DNA of 64,000 nt from Gnetum montanum (taxonomy: Eukaryota; Streptophyta; Gnetopsida; Gnetales; Gnetaceae): NCBI GenBank assembly GCA_015680685.1, contig MNCI01015611.1:19297-83296 (forward strand), given 5' to 3'. The position numbers and the translations under genes were made by a program. This document shows, piece by piece, positions 37,418 to 49,795 of the stretch. Under the pieces are notes generated by a model. It was not told the origin of the DNA. It was given only the letters and a program-made list of their open reading frames with translations, and searched no databases. The first letter of the stretch is position 1; every line of letters starts with the position of its first letter.

Positions 37418-38600
37418 TCCTTAGCTTATCAGTAACGAGCTAACTTATTTTTTTCAAGGTAGCTATATTTTAGACAATGTAGTTACTATTGTTGAGGGCA
37501 TGCATTGGGCTTCTTCTACATAATAAAAAGCCCTTCTTCTTAAACTTTATTATGCAAAATATTATGATAAGCTTAACTAGTCTATTCTAAGTATTATTAA
37601 ACATCATAATTTAGGAAAAAAAATTAAAATCACATTAATCTGCTTTTATCAAATGCATGTTCAATTATATTCATAAATGAGACTTTTTCAAATTTTAGTG
37701 AGCTAGAAAAATCAATCTAATGAGGATGCCCTTTAGCTCCTTATCTTTCTATCATTACAGTTGATGCTTTTGAAATTATGCTTAGAGCTCATAGTGATTT
37801 TATGAAGTTAAAAGTAATTTCTCTTCCAAACAATAGAAAGGATCTCATTTACAACTATTTTTCAAATGAAATGTTTCTCACTTTAAGTAAGGACCATAAT
37901 AATTTTAACAGTGCCTTGAATTTCATTAACATTTACTATAGACTTGTAAGAGTTAAAATTAATCAAAGTAAAACTTAATCTATTTATTCAAGCTTCTCTT
38001 CAAGGCCTACATGAACATATAATTATAAAATTAAATGGCTCTCTTATATATTTTTTCTCTTATAACCATTTTAGTAGCATTATTTTCTACTCTTACTTCT
38101 CGATGACATAAGGTGGTAGAAAAATTTAAGTAAAAAGCTTTGAAAAAGGCTACCAAATACTTATCTCTTGTATGCATATTTATAGTTTCCAACCATATTT
38201 TGAACTCCACTCAAGTGTATTAATCTTCATTCATGACTCCTTCTAAATCATCCTTTCATAGGATTGACAAAATTTTCAAAAATTTCTTATGGCAAAGAAG
38301 GATAATCAAAAAGCTTTTCATCAAGTTGCTTGGGATATCTACCTTTTAAGTAAGGATTAAGGTGGCTTGGGATTCCCTTCTATTGAGTAATAGAGTATTC
38401 TCTTGGCCTCTAAATGGATTTCTCATTGTATAGAAGGTCAAGAATCTTGGAAGATTCTAGTTTGGCACAATATTTCATGTTTAGGTAAATACCAAAGATG
38501 GAAGAATATTCATTGGAGAAATTGGATCATTTTTTAATGATCATAGAAGGATACAATTTCATATCTTTTTAAGTAAATTTAGTAGTGCGTGAAGTGGATA
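37418..38600 (+). pseudogene. LINE ORF2, C-terminal RT part, continuation after the insertion
   Basis: The LINE reading resumes: SILDNV-type sequence (ILDNVVTIVEGMHWAS, about 37,476), GCPLAPYLSIITVDAF (about 37,727), then an open 66-codon piece where the FADD box should be but reads YNYFSNEMF, so both Asp are lost. Further on come KIFKNFLWQRR (about 38,270), GGLGFPSIE (about 38,360) and LLASKWISHC. These are the usual blocks between RT and the zf-RVT finger of plant L1 elements. With 22,980-24,471 it forms one LINE split by 12.9 kb. Confidence 0.75.
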
Positions 38601-38729
38601 TTGATGCAAATTAGAACACCACCCATTGAGCATCTTAGATACTATCTTCTCAAAAGCACATGAATGCATCAAAAAATGCTTGAAGTTACTTCTTCTATTG
38701 ATTGATTATAATATATACTGGAAGAAGAC

Positions 38730-39800
38730 CATATATGTTAAATTTCATTGCCCTTAATCAATTTAATTGGTGTTAACTCTAGATCTTTCATACAAAGAGA
38801 TATACTTTATACAATTATAAATATTAGGTAAATCAATCGTAATTTTTTAAATTATTTATACTAAATTGCATCATTAACCTCAAGAATTGTAATTCATCAT
38901 AACATCACTTTACCTTTTCATAACTTATGGTAACACTGCATGAGTTAATCGTAACTATTTAGTTTATGACTTACTTTTGGTTATGTCATCTTTGGCTCTG
39001 ACTATTTACAAACTTCTTCATAAACACATCACATGGCTACACCCTTTTGATGCCTACCTTTCTATCTATTTCTTGTGAAAAGTCTTTTGGAAATTTTTTC
39101 TTGGTTAATCTTACATAGGAATGTGCTTATACTAGCTCCTTTGACACATCACAACTTGGCCTCATTATGTTAAATTTCATCACTTCGTAGGTTCCTATCT
39201 CTCACTTGCAAATTGTAGATCTTATATGTTCTTGCTCTTTCAAGGACATGGGCACATTAATTACAACTACATCATTATACAAAGTTTCACTTAAGATGGA
39301 TCTTCACTCCTTTTCTGGAACTATATCTTTTCTCTCACTTTTTCCTTTTGCCTTACCATTTCGATTTTTTCATTTACAATATTTTTATATCTTTACTTGT
39401 GATTTCATAAATTTCATACTTAATGATTTATATAAGTTCAATTAGATTTACTATCCTTATGCTTTTGAATGATATTCATTTAACTTGTAGTCATATTTCT
39501 ACAACTTGTAAGTTAAAATTCACTCATGATTACTTTCTTTCTCATAAAATGGCTTATGAGTGTTTATAGTGTATGTAATTTCTTTTTCTTTTTCTTACTT
39601 CCTTTATTTTTTTTAGGTTCTTTGATTTGTGTTCCTTCTTCCCTTGTTTTTATTACTTTATTTGATTTATGTTTCTTCTTTCCTTCACTAATTGTAAGTT
39701 GTTGGCACCATGATATGAGAATGATGAAGTACACAGGTAATATCTCTTGTAAACAAACATAACTCTTATGAAATATTATGTTCCTTTTTTAATAGCTCTA
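38730..39800 (+). repeat. Diverged direct repeat, copy 1
   Basis: Blocks such as cataacatcactttacc, ttagtttatgacttac, ttggctctgactatttacaaa, aacttggcctcattatg and cttgtaaacaaacataactc recur in the same order at 40,300-42,540. The pair could be old LTRs or a segmental duplication. No coding signature was found. Confidence 0.45.
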
Positions 39801-40596
39801 TGTGGGTTATTAATGATAAACTAATGATTGTATATCTACTTATGATTATATTCTAAGACTTAGTGTCTCATTCATCCTGATTATCATAGAATTCATCACT
39901 TATCAAAAACATGAAATGATTAAACTTTTAAGTTTGTATCGCCTAGCATGTATCATAAATGATCAACATCATTTTATGTTTCTTTCTCATCTTCACTCAT
40001 GAATTCATCTCTTTGTAAAATATTTTCTAAATTGTTGGAAAATTAAAATGACTAGAATTCATGATTTTTCATAATTATAACTTTGTGCTTGGTACACACT
40101 TTCAATTAAGAAATTGATGTAGACTAGTATCATTACCATGAAGCTTCTAGGAATTTCTTACTTGCTTTAAATTTCCATGTTATTTCTTCTACATGTTACC
40201 TTGAGCTTCTAATTCTCATGAACTTCTTTTAGTACATGGATATTCCAATTATTTATTCTAACAAGTGATGATCTCTTCTACCTTGCTCTAATAACATATT
40301 AAATTTTGTTACCCTCAGTTAAATTTGGTATTACCTTAGGATCTTTTATACAAGAAGATGCACTTTCTACAATCATAAATTTTATATAAATAGAACTTTA
40401 TTTTTGAAAATATTCATACTAAATTATATGTTGGTCATCAACCTTAAAAATTGTAGCTTTTCATAACATCCCTTTATCTTTCAGTAACTCATCTTAACAT
40501 CACATGATTTATCATAAATATTTACTTTATGACTTACCTTTCTATAACTCATGGTAACATCACATGATTTATTGTAGATATTTAGTTTATGGCTTA

Positions 40597-41384
40597 TGAT
40601 GGGACGCGATATCGCATGGGCCACGATATCACATCCCCCGCGATATCGCAGTGCACCGCCAAATCTATAATTAAGAGGCAGTTATCCCTTGTTTATCCAT
40701 CTAGATCTAAACCTTAGCCAAACTCTTGTAGTTTTTCCCTTCCAAAGTTAGAATAATTTCCATGTGCCTGCAGTAGGAGCTCCAAAGTGAACGGATCTTT
40801 ATTCGAGCAAATATTGTACCTGAGCACAAGTTTGTGTACGGAAATAAAGATGAACTGTTGGATAAACATTGCAATGCATGGACTAAGCTAATTAGGACTT
40901 TAATTATTGTTATTTATTGTTCACTATTTAAATGCTTTCTTAAGCACATAATATTTCTCAACCCTTCACTCCTAGTTAAGTGCATTCAATACAACCACTT
41001 CGAGCACGTGCGTTATGCTTGGTAATCCCAGTAACGAATAACATTTGGTAATCCCAGAAGGTTGCACTGGTTCAGGGTGTGAACGACAAGTGGTAATGGA
41101 TACTGATGCTAGGTTAATTAAGGCTTAGTTAGTTAAAGTTAGTTAATTAGTCTCTTCACCTTTTCCCTCTTAGCTTAGGCGATAAAACATAAAAGACATA
41201 AAAATCACATACTTGCTTAACCATACAACTGTGACAAATACAAGTAAGTCTGGGAAGACAATGAATGATTAACCTTAGGTGTTCCATAAGGCGTGTAGGC
41301 ACTTAGTCTACGAAGTTCGATCGGATCGCGCGTGTAATGCTCATATTCGTATGGTTGAGTGTAGGGGTACCTCGCCACTCATCA
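40597..41384 (+). mobile_element. Solo LTR of the TGATGA family
   Basis: Length is 788 bp, with start TGATGGGACGCGATATCGC and end CGCCACTCATCA. The 5-bp target duplication GCTTA is perfect (40,592-40,596 and 41,385-41,389). The poly(A) signal is at about 40,842 (gaaataaagatg) and the family word at about 41,020 (cttggtaatcccagt). The U3 cassette contains repeated palindromes GCGATATCGC / CGATATC. Most CpG sites survive, so it is younger than its neighbours. Confidence 0.95.
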
Positions 41385-42299
41385 GCTTACTTGTGATGAC
41401 ACCAACCTTGGCTCTGACTACTGTAGTTCTAGCTCTAGCTATTTACAAATTGCTTCAAAAATACATCACATGGCTCCATTAGTATGTGAATTTGATTCTT
41501 GTTTTCCCAATTTTGAGCATCTTTTCCCATAAAATACAAGAAAAATTAAATTTTATTCCATCTAAAAAATTGACAATATTGTACTATGACACCATTAATA
41601 ATAGTATAAGTACATGTATTAATATGTACTACTAAATCATAATAGTGTGTGTACATGTACTACAATATATGCACTAGTTCTCTAATATATGACTATCACT
41701 CAAGGTAAATTAGTTTGATATAGATTTACATAGATTTATGAAAAATGTTAAATAATTTCTTTTTGCTACATCCTTTAGATGTTGGTTTACCTATTTATTG
41801 TGATAGTTCTTCTAAGAATTTTTCATTGGCCAGTCCTACATGAGAATAGGATTACACTTGCTCCTTTAGTAAACAACAACTTGGCCTTGTTACGCTAAAC
41901 CTCATCACTTGATAGATACCTCTAACCCATTTGTAAGTTATTAATTGATTTACATCTCCTTCTCTCTTATAAGTTATCCCATGCATTCTTGTTCTTTCAA
42001 GAATATGAGCATATCACTTGCAACTTCATCTTCATACAACTTCACACCTAGTTTGACCTTCTTTTCTTTTTAAGAACTAGATTCTTTCTCTTCTTTTTAT
42101 CTTACAATCTTTTTAGATGTTTTGATTTACAATTTATTTATATCTTTACTTACAATTACATAATTTCCATGCTTGATGATTTCTATGAGTTTACTCAAGC
42201 TTACTATTTTTATTCTTTTAGATGGTATTCATTCAATTAGTAGTCTTACTCTTATAACTTATAAGTTAAAATTCACTCACGATTTCTTTTTTATTTGTA

Positions 42300-42890
42300 A
42301 GATAGTTTATGAATCTTTATCATGATACTTTTGGTTTACACCATTTCCTCTTCTTTCCTTCTTCACATTTAAGATTCCTACCCTTTTCTTTTCTTATGTT
42401 CTTTAATTCACATTTCTTCTTCCATTAATTACAAGTCATTGTTAATACCATGATATGAGAATAGTGGAGTTCATAGGTTATATTCCTTGTAAACAAACAT
42501 AACTCATACAAAACATCATGTTCTTTTGTTAATAGCTTATGGTTCTTTATCATAATACTTTTGGTTTATACCATTTTCTCTACTTTGCTTCTTCATATTT
42601 GAGATTGCTCCACTTGTCTTTTCTTAGGTTCTTTGCTTCATATTCCTTATTTTGAGTTCATGGGTTATATTCCTTGTAAACAAACATAACTTTTATGAAA
42701 CATTGTGTTCCTTTGTTGATTGTTTATGCGTCTTTATCATAATGCTTTTATTTTAAGTTATTTCTTCTTCTTTTCTTGTTCATTTTTGAGATTGCTTCAC
42801 TTGTCATTTCTTAGGTTCTTTGGTTCATATTCCTTATTCTAAGTTCACAGTAATATCACTCGTACACAAATATAACTCTAATAAAACATG
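42300..42890 (+). repeat. About three tandem units of roughly 190 bp
   Basis: The order cttgtaaacaaacataact - catgttcttttgttaa - tctttatcataatacttttg - gattgctccacttgtc - ttaggttctttg is repeated nearly three times. A related single unit ends copy 1 near 39,790. Confidence 0.6.
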
Positions 42891-42904
42891 ATGTTCCTTT
42901 GGGA

Positions 42905-43060
42905 TATTAGACCCAAAACGTTTTTTTAACAATATTTACCCCCAAGACATGTAGTCAAATTAGAAAATTACAACTCAATGTACCAAAATCAAACCCATAA
43001 CTTAAAGCTTCAAAATAAAAAGTCTTACCATCAGGTTAATGCCTAATTGTTAACCTCTCG
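42905..43060 (-). mobile_element. tRNA-derived SINE-like element 1
   Basis: The minus strand reads ctgatggtaagac (A-box-like) and ttatgggtttgattttgg (B-box-like, cf. GGTTCGATTCC), then a body with gttgtaattttctaatttg and acatgtcttgggg. The body matches that of the copy at 43,200-43,310, so this is a family and not a stray tRNA. Pol III promoter function is inferred from the boxes only. Confidence 0.45.
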
Positions 43061-43120
43061 CTTATTATTTTAAGTGCATACTACTATTCTACCTACTTCA
43101 TTTAAGACAGACTATCATTT

Positions 43121-43200
43121 GGAGTGATGGTAAAGTACTTGTTTCTTAAGTTATACAACCTAGGTTCAAGCCTAGGCATAGCCACTCAAAAGCACAAGTA
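43121..43200 (+). mobile_element. tRNA-derived SINE-like fragment 2
   Basis: The plus strand reads ttggagtgatggtaaagtac (A-box-like) and cctaggttcaagcctagg (B-box-like), spaced as in tRNA and in plant SINE heads. It ends where the opposite-strand copy begins. It is too worn to be a tRNA gene, since the acceptor stem is absent. Confidence 0.4.
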
Positions 43201-43312
43201 CATACCAAGATATATAGTCTAATTAGAACTTTATAACTCATAATTTCCCACCAAAATTGAATCCATGACTTGTTGATTTTAAATCAAGAGTCTTAGTCAC
43301 TCAAAAAAGAAA
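43200..43312 (-). mobile_element. tRNA-derived SINE-like element 3
   Basis: The minus strand reads gtgactaagactcttgattt and aagtcatggattcaattttgg, a recognisable tRNA half with anticodon-stem-like symmetry (cttga...tcaac). It then runs into the body shared with the copy at 42,905-43,060 (gttctaattagactatatat). Confidence 0.45.
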
Positions 43313-43729
43313 GGGGTATCAAATTCCAAAAACATAAATAATAATATTAAAAAAATTTAGAGTCCATCAGATCATCAAAGAACTCTACCAATGTTCATCC
43401 TAATCCCAGATACAAAAAGAGGATGGTTAGCATCAAGTTGGTAGCCAATTGTTAAACCTTGTCAAATCTCATGACTGAGTTTTTTTTTTTTCATATTTTG
43501 TACATGCTATGGCATTCCTTAATGCAATGTGCAATAATCATGCGATTAAAGATTATATGAAGAAATTACAAATAAATAAATTTATAGCTCTTCATGGAGG
43601 CAAATGGTGAGAAAGAACTTATGTAGTGGCCTTCATTTTGTTAAGACAAGGCTAGGATGATGAGAATGATGATGATCAAATCATCAAAAAGAGAGTCAAA
43701 AAGAAAAATTCCAAAAGTTTTGGGATACA

Positions 43730-44480
43730 TTTTCAAGTTTTCATTGTTATAACTAATCCTAACTCCTTTGGGGTAGGAAAAGGATAAGGCCTTACCCTTA
43801 TTTAGAAGCACCCTCATAAGTATTTAATTCTTACTAAAGGGTTTCTTATAAAGAGAAGAAAAAAAATCTCTTTAAATATAAAAGAATACATCAATTAAAA
43901 ATAAAGAATAAATAGTAACTAATGCTAAAAGCTTCCCATCAATGAGCTTCCAAAACAAAAACAAATTAATAATGTAGAAAATAAATTAATTGTTTGGATT
44001 TAACTATGAGTTTTTTTACTTAAAATTGTAGTTGAATAGCAACATTTGTGAGAATATGATACTTGACTCTTAAAGAGATATCATAGTTATGCTCTTGCTC
44101 CTAGAAAATAACTACACATCAAAACTTCCAAATAGAGTAGAGAATAAGCAATTGAAGACAATCCCAAATGCAAAGAAATAAAGTAGACAAAGTAGGTTGA
44201 TCACCAAAAATGACTTCATTAATGCTTAGCTGAAGGTTATTACAAATTCTCAATGTCCATTTCTAAGCATGTTGAGCAACAATAGGATGTCCAAAAAAAT
44301 ATGAGAAAATGAGTCTTCACTTCTACAAAGAAGACATTTAGGAACAACATTTCTGATATGTTTAAGAGGAGTGGCAATAGGAAGACCTTGATGAATCAGC
44401 CACCATGAAAAAATACAATGTTCTAACCATAATCTCCTTTTTCATTCAAAAGTGTTCCTTTTAACTATTTCTAATTTATC
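43730..44480 (-). pseudogene. LINE 3' end remnant (zf-RVT region), minus strand
   Basis: The minus strand reads WLIHQGLPIATPLKHIRN, then CLLCRSEDSFSHIF, the zinc-finger domain that follows plant LINE reverse transcriptases. It is better kept than the related copy at 8,950-9,660 and shares its downstream sequence. No RT is attached, so the insertion was 5'-truncated or later cut. Confidence 0.6.
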
Positions 44481-44639
44481 TGCAAGCTAAACAGCAAGGT
44501 TTACAATGTTCAGAGTAGCAACAGCAGAGACCGTATCCATAATGTGTTATAGAAACATGCTTGCATTTTTCGTCTGAGTTGGGTCTTTATCAGTCGTTTG
44601 CAGCCAAAACGTGCTTGGCTTCCTTTTCTTTTTTGGGGA

Positions 44640-44855
44640 ATCGCTGATGACAATCACATGTAGCTGAGTGCCTTACCAAATTTGATAGTTTAGCCTTTTC
44701 CCAGGTCTCATCATTCCAAAGTGCTTCATTGGGTTATAAATTGTTATTCGTGCGTACAACAAAGATGTCATTTCATCTGGAGGCATATTTTCGGCATCTT
44801 CACCACAAATCAGCTTGTTGGCCACGGAGATGCAATGTCTAAGTACTAATGCTAC
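44640..44855 (-). pseudogene. Possible host exon relic
   Basis: The minus strand keeps an open, amino-acid-like stretch unlike the surrounding transposon debris: LRHCISVANKLICGEDAEN, then PPDEMTSLLYARITIYNP, and in a shifted frame EALWNDETWEKAKLSN followed by HSATCDCHQRFP. An acceptor-like sequence (tttgaattgtag) precedes it and gtaagg lies at its end. The family is not recognised. One frameshift near 44,728 shows it is dead if it was ever a gene. Local GC is higher than in the flanks. Confidence 0.3.
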
Positions 44856-46026
44856 AATTCAAATAATATAAAATAAAATAAACATTGTGCAAAGGGGTCC
44901 GACTTTAATTTCAAGAGATTGCAGGCTGATTTTCAGACATGGCTGAGTGATTTTGGTGTTCCTTGAGAAGAGAGATTACATTCCATTATGTGTGCAGCAG
45001 GGTAGGGAATTGTCACAGCAACATTTTATGACTCAAAAATCGGAGCAACATTTTCCACAATTTCAAAGCTTACAATTGCTTTGGAATCCGACTAAAATCT
45101 ACAAATCATGAGTGCATCTTTGACTTTTACTTCATAACATACTTTTTAAAAACTTTTAGGGCAGCTTTGAATTTTATTTCATAAGGTACTTTTTTAAAAC
45201 AATTCTACCCCTTTTTTCTATTTATTGATTAGTTTTTTCTTTACTATTTATTGATTAGTTTTTTCTTTACTATGAAGATAGTTGAAATTTTCCTTGTGAT
45301 TATATGAGTCAATTCCAAATGTACATGGTTAGGATTCAGGAGATGGTGATAAAGGATTTTCCTTAAAGAAAACCAGATAGAACTTTCATGCATTCAGCTT
45401 ACAAGAATGAAAATTTTGTTAAGGACATTTAAAAATGGTAGCTAACAATGAGCTAAATTTATCTTCATCTATGTAATGATTTTAAGTAACATTTTAGTAT
45501 CAATTGCTCATAACATTATAATTTTATGTGCTCTTTTCTACCTACTAGTTACTTCATTTAGACAACTTAGACAATAAGCTTATCTTCTATAAAACTATCT
45601 CACTTTTACTACTTGTGCTATGCGGTTCAAAAGCTTCCAACTTTCCGAGTTCCTTCATTCAAATAGCTTTGCTTGTCAAGGTAATAATGAGGTATTTTAT
45701 GTATACGTTGAGTCCTTGAATCATAGGAGACTCATAGCTACTTAATGATATCATACCTAAGCTAAGACATGCTACTGGGTCTAATGACCTACCTAGTATT
45801 AAAACATTTATGTCCATTATTTGAGTTGTAGCTAATTGACATTGTATCCCTAATTTGTTATCTTTTCTCTTTCTTTCTTTTTTTAGCTTTATCCTCAAAA
45901 TTCTCAAGAAATGTTAGTCAAATTTGACATTTTATAATCATTATGTATGATCCATGACTTGAGAGGTATTATCTTATAATGATTTTATAATTATTGTTGA
46001 TTTTTCCTAGTTCTTTTATTGGACTT
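44856..46026. other. AT-rich sequence without recognisable genes
   Basis: No coding, RNA or transposon signature was found apart from a 26-bp perfect tandem duplication at 45,218-45,269 (unit ctatttattgattagttttt plus ctttta-like end). Confidence 0.5.
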
Positions 46027-46990
46027 TGATAGAACATCATTTTGTTAGTATATCAGTCAACTACGATATTGTAGATGCTATGTTGCATCTGTGTCAATGC
46101 ATCCCCATTAATGCATCTCAATTGGCTGCTAGTTCATAGATGCTATGTTGCATCTGCTATATTGTAAATGTTGCATCAACACATCTACTATAACCTAGCT
46201 GCATCAACACATCTCTATTGACATAGCCAACTACATTAATGCAAAAGTGTCAACACAATATATTTATTTGCCTATACATATGTGAGCATCTCTTGCATAT
46301 TTTTCATCATTTGGTCAATAGTATAGTTGAAATCTTATAGTTTTCTTCCATAATCTTTGCAAACTATCAATGAGTGCCTACAATGTGGATTTGAGTCAAT
46401 TGTATGCCATCTTATTCAAGTGGCATTATACCTAGACACATTTCATGAACAATAATATGGTCAAGATTGAGTCATATTCATTGCACCATTTTGATTTAGA
46501 ATAGATTTACTTTTAATGCAATTTACTTTACATGTACCTAATTATTATTTACATTTTTATACACATTAATTAATTGGTGGAATGAGCATGACCAGTTTCG
46601 AGTGTAAACACGTATTCTCTTGGTAATCCCAGCAACATTATTGCTTGGTTCACCTACTAGCATAATACTTGGAAATCCCAAAAGTAGGTATGTGAGTTTA
46701 GGATGTGTATAGTAAGCTAGGACTTAACACTCATCATCCTTAGGATAGTCTAAGATTTAACTTCTTGTTATTAGTTTGATTAATTAAAAAATTAATTTTC
46801 ATGTTTTTATATAACTTAGCCATGGCCACACAAAATCAATAATCATATGTCCAAGTGACAAGATAATGACCTAGTATCAATACTTAATGATCTAGATACT
46901 ACACTAGTTTCATCCACGAAATTCGAGTAGATTGCATGTGAACACTTGTGATTCTTATAGTTGAGCATAGAGGACACTCACTGCTCATCA
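46027..46990 (+). mobile_element. TGATGA-family LTR, probably solo
   Basis: It starts TGATAGAACATCATTTTG and ends CACTGCTCATCA, 964 bp. The family words cttggtaatcccagcaac (about 46,619) and agttgagcatagagg are present. The poly(A) signal is altered. Flanks gactt and atctt agree only in part, so the left boundary may be off by a few bases. The U3 is enlarged by repeated atgctatgttgcatctg / gcatcaacacatct segments shared in type with the LTR at 1,623. Confidence 0.75.
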
Positions 46991-47959
46991 ATCTTTGTGC
47001 TACTATAGTCTTTTGCCTCTATTTTGCATTTGTAGTGGATAATTCAAGCTTGGCCTTAAATGGAAAAATTAACATAATTTTATTTTGCTAAAAATGATCG
47101 TGATTACAAGATTTAAGGATCTATATTGGCTTGACTTTGATTTACTTTTAAGATTTTGGTTATTCTATAGATGTTATGGAATTTACACCAAAGTTGATAG
47201 GTTTAATTAAATGTATAACTCCATTTTAGTTTTGAGAATTTTTTATTCTTATAATATAAAATTATATTAGCTTAAAATCATTTTAGTTTATTTATATTTT
47301 GTTATTATTTAAACTTTAAAAATAGTTAATATGAATTTTGTTGAAAGAAAACATTTTAAAATAGTTATAGAGCTAGAGAAAATCTCATTATTTAAATGAA
47401 TTTCATCCATTTGATAACTTATACAAGCATCTTTTAAAAACTTGAATTCTTAAGTATCTATCCCCTATATTTAACCAAAGTAATTGATCCTTAAGTAAAT
47501 CACCTTGAGCCTTGTGATCTTAAAAAAACATTTTGCTAATGTTAGAGGCTTGCAAGTTGTTATTAAACACTTTCATCATGAGAGATATGAAACAAATATT
47601 CTATGATTTGATAAACTATATTCTAGTTTCAAGGATAACAACTCATAAATCTTTAGCAAAGCATTTGCCACAATGTCTAAAAAATCTCACGATGTGAGTA
47701 ATAGCATTTTCCCACCCTTCAATGAAGTCATCAAAATTCACTAGTCTTTGAACTAAGTTTCAAACATGATGAATATATATTTGGAATTTTTTATTCAACA
47801 AAAAAATAGTATTAGCAACCATTAAAAAATGATGGAAGATTTACATGGATTATCTTTTAAATAGATAACTTAATAGGAAGGTGAAATGAAAGAGTGCACT
47901 CTAGATGTACTCAAACAAATAAACTATGTTGAGATACAAACAATAAATTAATAGAAGTA
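46991..47959. other. AT-rich sequence without recognisable genes
   Basis: Nothing coding or repetitive was recognised on either strand between the LTR ending at 46,990 and the leader of the second chromovirus. Confidence 0.4.
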
Positions 47960-48860
47960 GAGAGATAATGTAAGAGAGGTAGCAGGGTTGATGATGGCCT
48001 GCTACCTCCCCCATGGTTCAAGGGCCATGGTGACATGAGTCCTTTACTTCTTATGTCTTTAGAACCATACTAGCATGGTAGTTCCATGCATTAGTAAGAG
48101 GAGGCCACAACCTTCCTTATTATCCCACTTGTTAGGACCTTACCTAGGAGGGTTATGTAGTTCAACTTTGCATTGGGGTGTAAGCCAAGTAAGTCATGGG
48201 ATGGCCTATGGAATATTGTGTGTGCTCGTTAGAGCACAACACCAACTACCAACACGTAGTGATGTATCTGGAGGGCTCAACTGGTAGTCCCCATGGTATC
48301 CATGTAAGTGGAGCAAGGGAGTGCTATCTANATTTATAAACCATAAACCTTCTCTACCCCTTTATCAAGTAAGTTTTAGTGACAAATACTATGAGGCTTT
48401 AATGCCATTTGTAATAACGTTGTCCTTGACACATTGTCCAAAACCCCAAGAGTCACTCAAAATATGTTCATATTTGGGATGGAACTCAAGAGGAATATTC
48501 CTCGGCTATCAATAGTCCTGAAACACATGTTAACAAACAATCTGTTAGTGTTAGCATGTGACTTGAATGGTGTTTCAAGTAATTCAAACATATCACACTA
48601 ATAAAAGCTAGATAGCACTCCCTTGCTCCACTTACATGGANAGGTTGTAGAGTGTGGATGTAATCCATTATGTTCTTAAAGAAATGGACTTGTTGTAGGA
48701 TAAGATGGACCTCTGCTCTGAGGACCAGGTGAAAGTGATAGACACCAAAGTCTCAATTCTTAAGGACTGTTTGGATTGTATGTTGATCCTGTATAAGGAC
48801 CTCTTTGGATTCTTTCAAAAGGCATAGATAAAATAATCTCTAGTTGATGCCATTATTATT
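47960..48860 (+). mobile_element. 5' leader or putative LTR of the second chromovirus, misassembled
   Basis: The sequence precedes gag and is less AT-rich than its left flank. It should contain the 5' LTR and primer site, but two single-N joins at 48,331 and 48,641 bracket a piece that appears inverted: 32 bp before the first N recur as perfect reverse complement before the second. LTR borders cannot be read until this is repaired. Confidence 0.4.
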
Positions 48861-48872
48861 TGGATAAAGATT

Positions 48873-49795
48873 ATGGAGGACACCTTGATTAGAGTGAATC
48901 AAGAGCTATCTAACACAAAAATTGAAAACACCATCCTGAAGTCCTCCCTGGTAGGACACCTAGCACAAGAGCTGATAGCAATGGCCCAAATCAAAGTAAT
49001 AGAACTAGGGTCCTATGATGGCAAGATAAGTGACACTAAAACTAATACTTTTCTCCATGATGTGGAGATGTATTTATCTACTAGGGATGTTCTTATAGCC
49101 CAGAAGGTTTTCATTACATCTCAGTACCTCACAGGAAGTGCTAAGCTATGGTGGCTCTACCTTCTTCATGCTTGAGAGAAGGGTACTAAAACTAAGATAG
49201 TAGACACCTAAAATAGATTCAAAGTGGCTTTGATTAAATAGTTCAATCCAGGGAACTCAAAATAAGTATTTGAAACCAAGCTTGAGTTCTTGAAATACTT
49301 AGATAAGCTTGAATATTACATTAATGCTTTCCAAGAGCTTATGTTACTGATTCTCGATATGGAAGATTAGGATCATTTCTTCAAATTTGTAAATGGTTTG
49401 CAACCTTGGGTGCAGATGAAACTATGCTGACAAAGTATCGATATTCTTAGTAAGGCTATTACAGCTAATGGTACCTTCCTTGATTTCAAGGCTACAAAGC
49501 TAGATAAGGATAAATTAGAAAAGGGAAAGTAGGGCATGTCCTTCCACTCTCAGAAAATAGACATAGATTCCACTAAAGATGGAAATAGTTTTAAATCAAT
49601 TCAACAAGGCAATTGCCCTACAAGTGGTCCTCTAGGAAAATAAGGCTCCCAGCATGAACATAAAGATATAGGAAGTAAATGGTGACCTAGGGTCAAGAAA
49701 AAAATTCTCCAAAGGGTCCTACAAGGGACCAATTCAATGCTTCTTTTTCCATGATAATCACCTAGCAAGAAATTATCCTCTAAGCCCATGAAGGG
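48873..49795 (+). pseudogene. Gag remnant of the second chromovirus
   Basis: An ATG at 48,873 opens 100 codons (MEDTLIRVNQELSNTKIEN). It runs into the capsid block VIELGSYDGKISDTKTNTF, VEMYLSTRDV and LTGSAKLWWLYL, the usual gypsy pattern (F.G......FL..ve.yf......ak..wa...l.g.A..Ww). It continues in broken frames to a region near 49,735 that stands where the zinc knuckle should be (QCFFFHDNHLARNYPLSP, one Cys left). Confidence 0.75.

Larger units (their letters stand above)
40300..42900 (+). repeat. Diverged direct repeat, copy 2, with solo LTR inside
   Basis: This is the second copy of the repeat at 38,730-39,800, interrupted by the solo LTR at 40,597-41,384 and lengthened at its right end by extra tandem units (42,300-42,890). 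Nothing in it looks protein-coding. Confidence 0.45.

Noticed and set aside
43121-43312. Functional tRNA genes
   Set aside because: A- and B-box-like words are present but no acceptor stem closes, and the body is shared between copies, so a SINE origin fits better.
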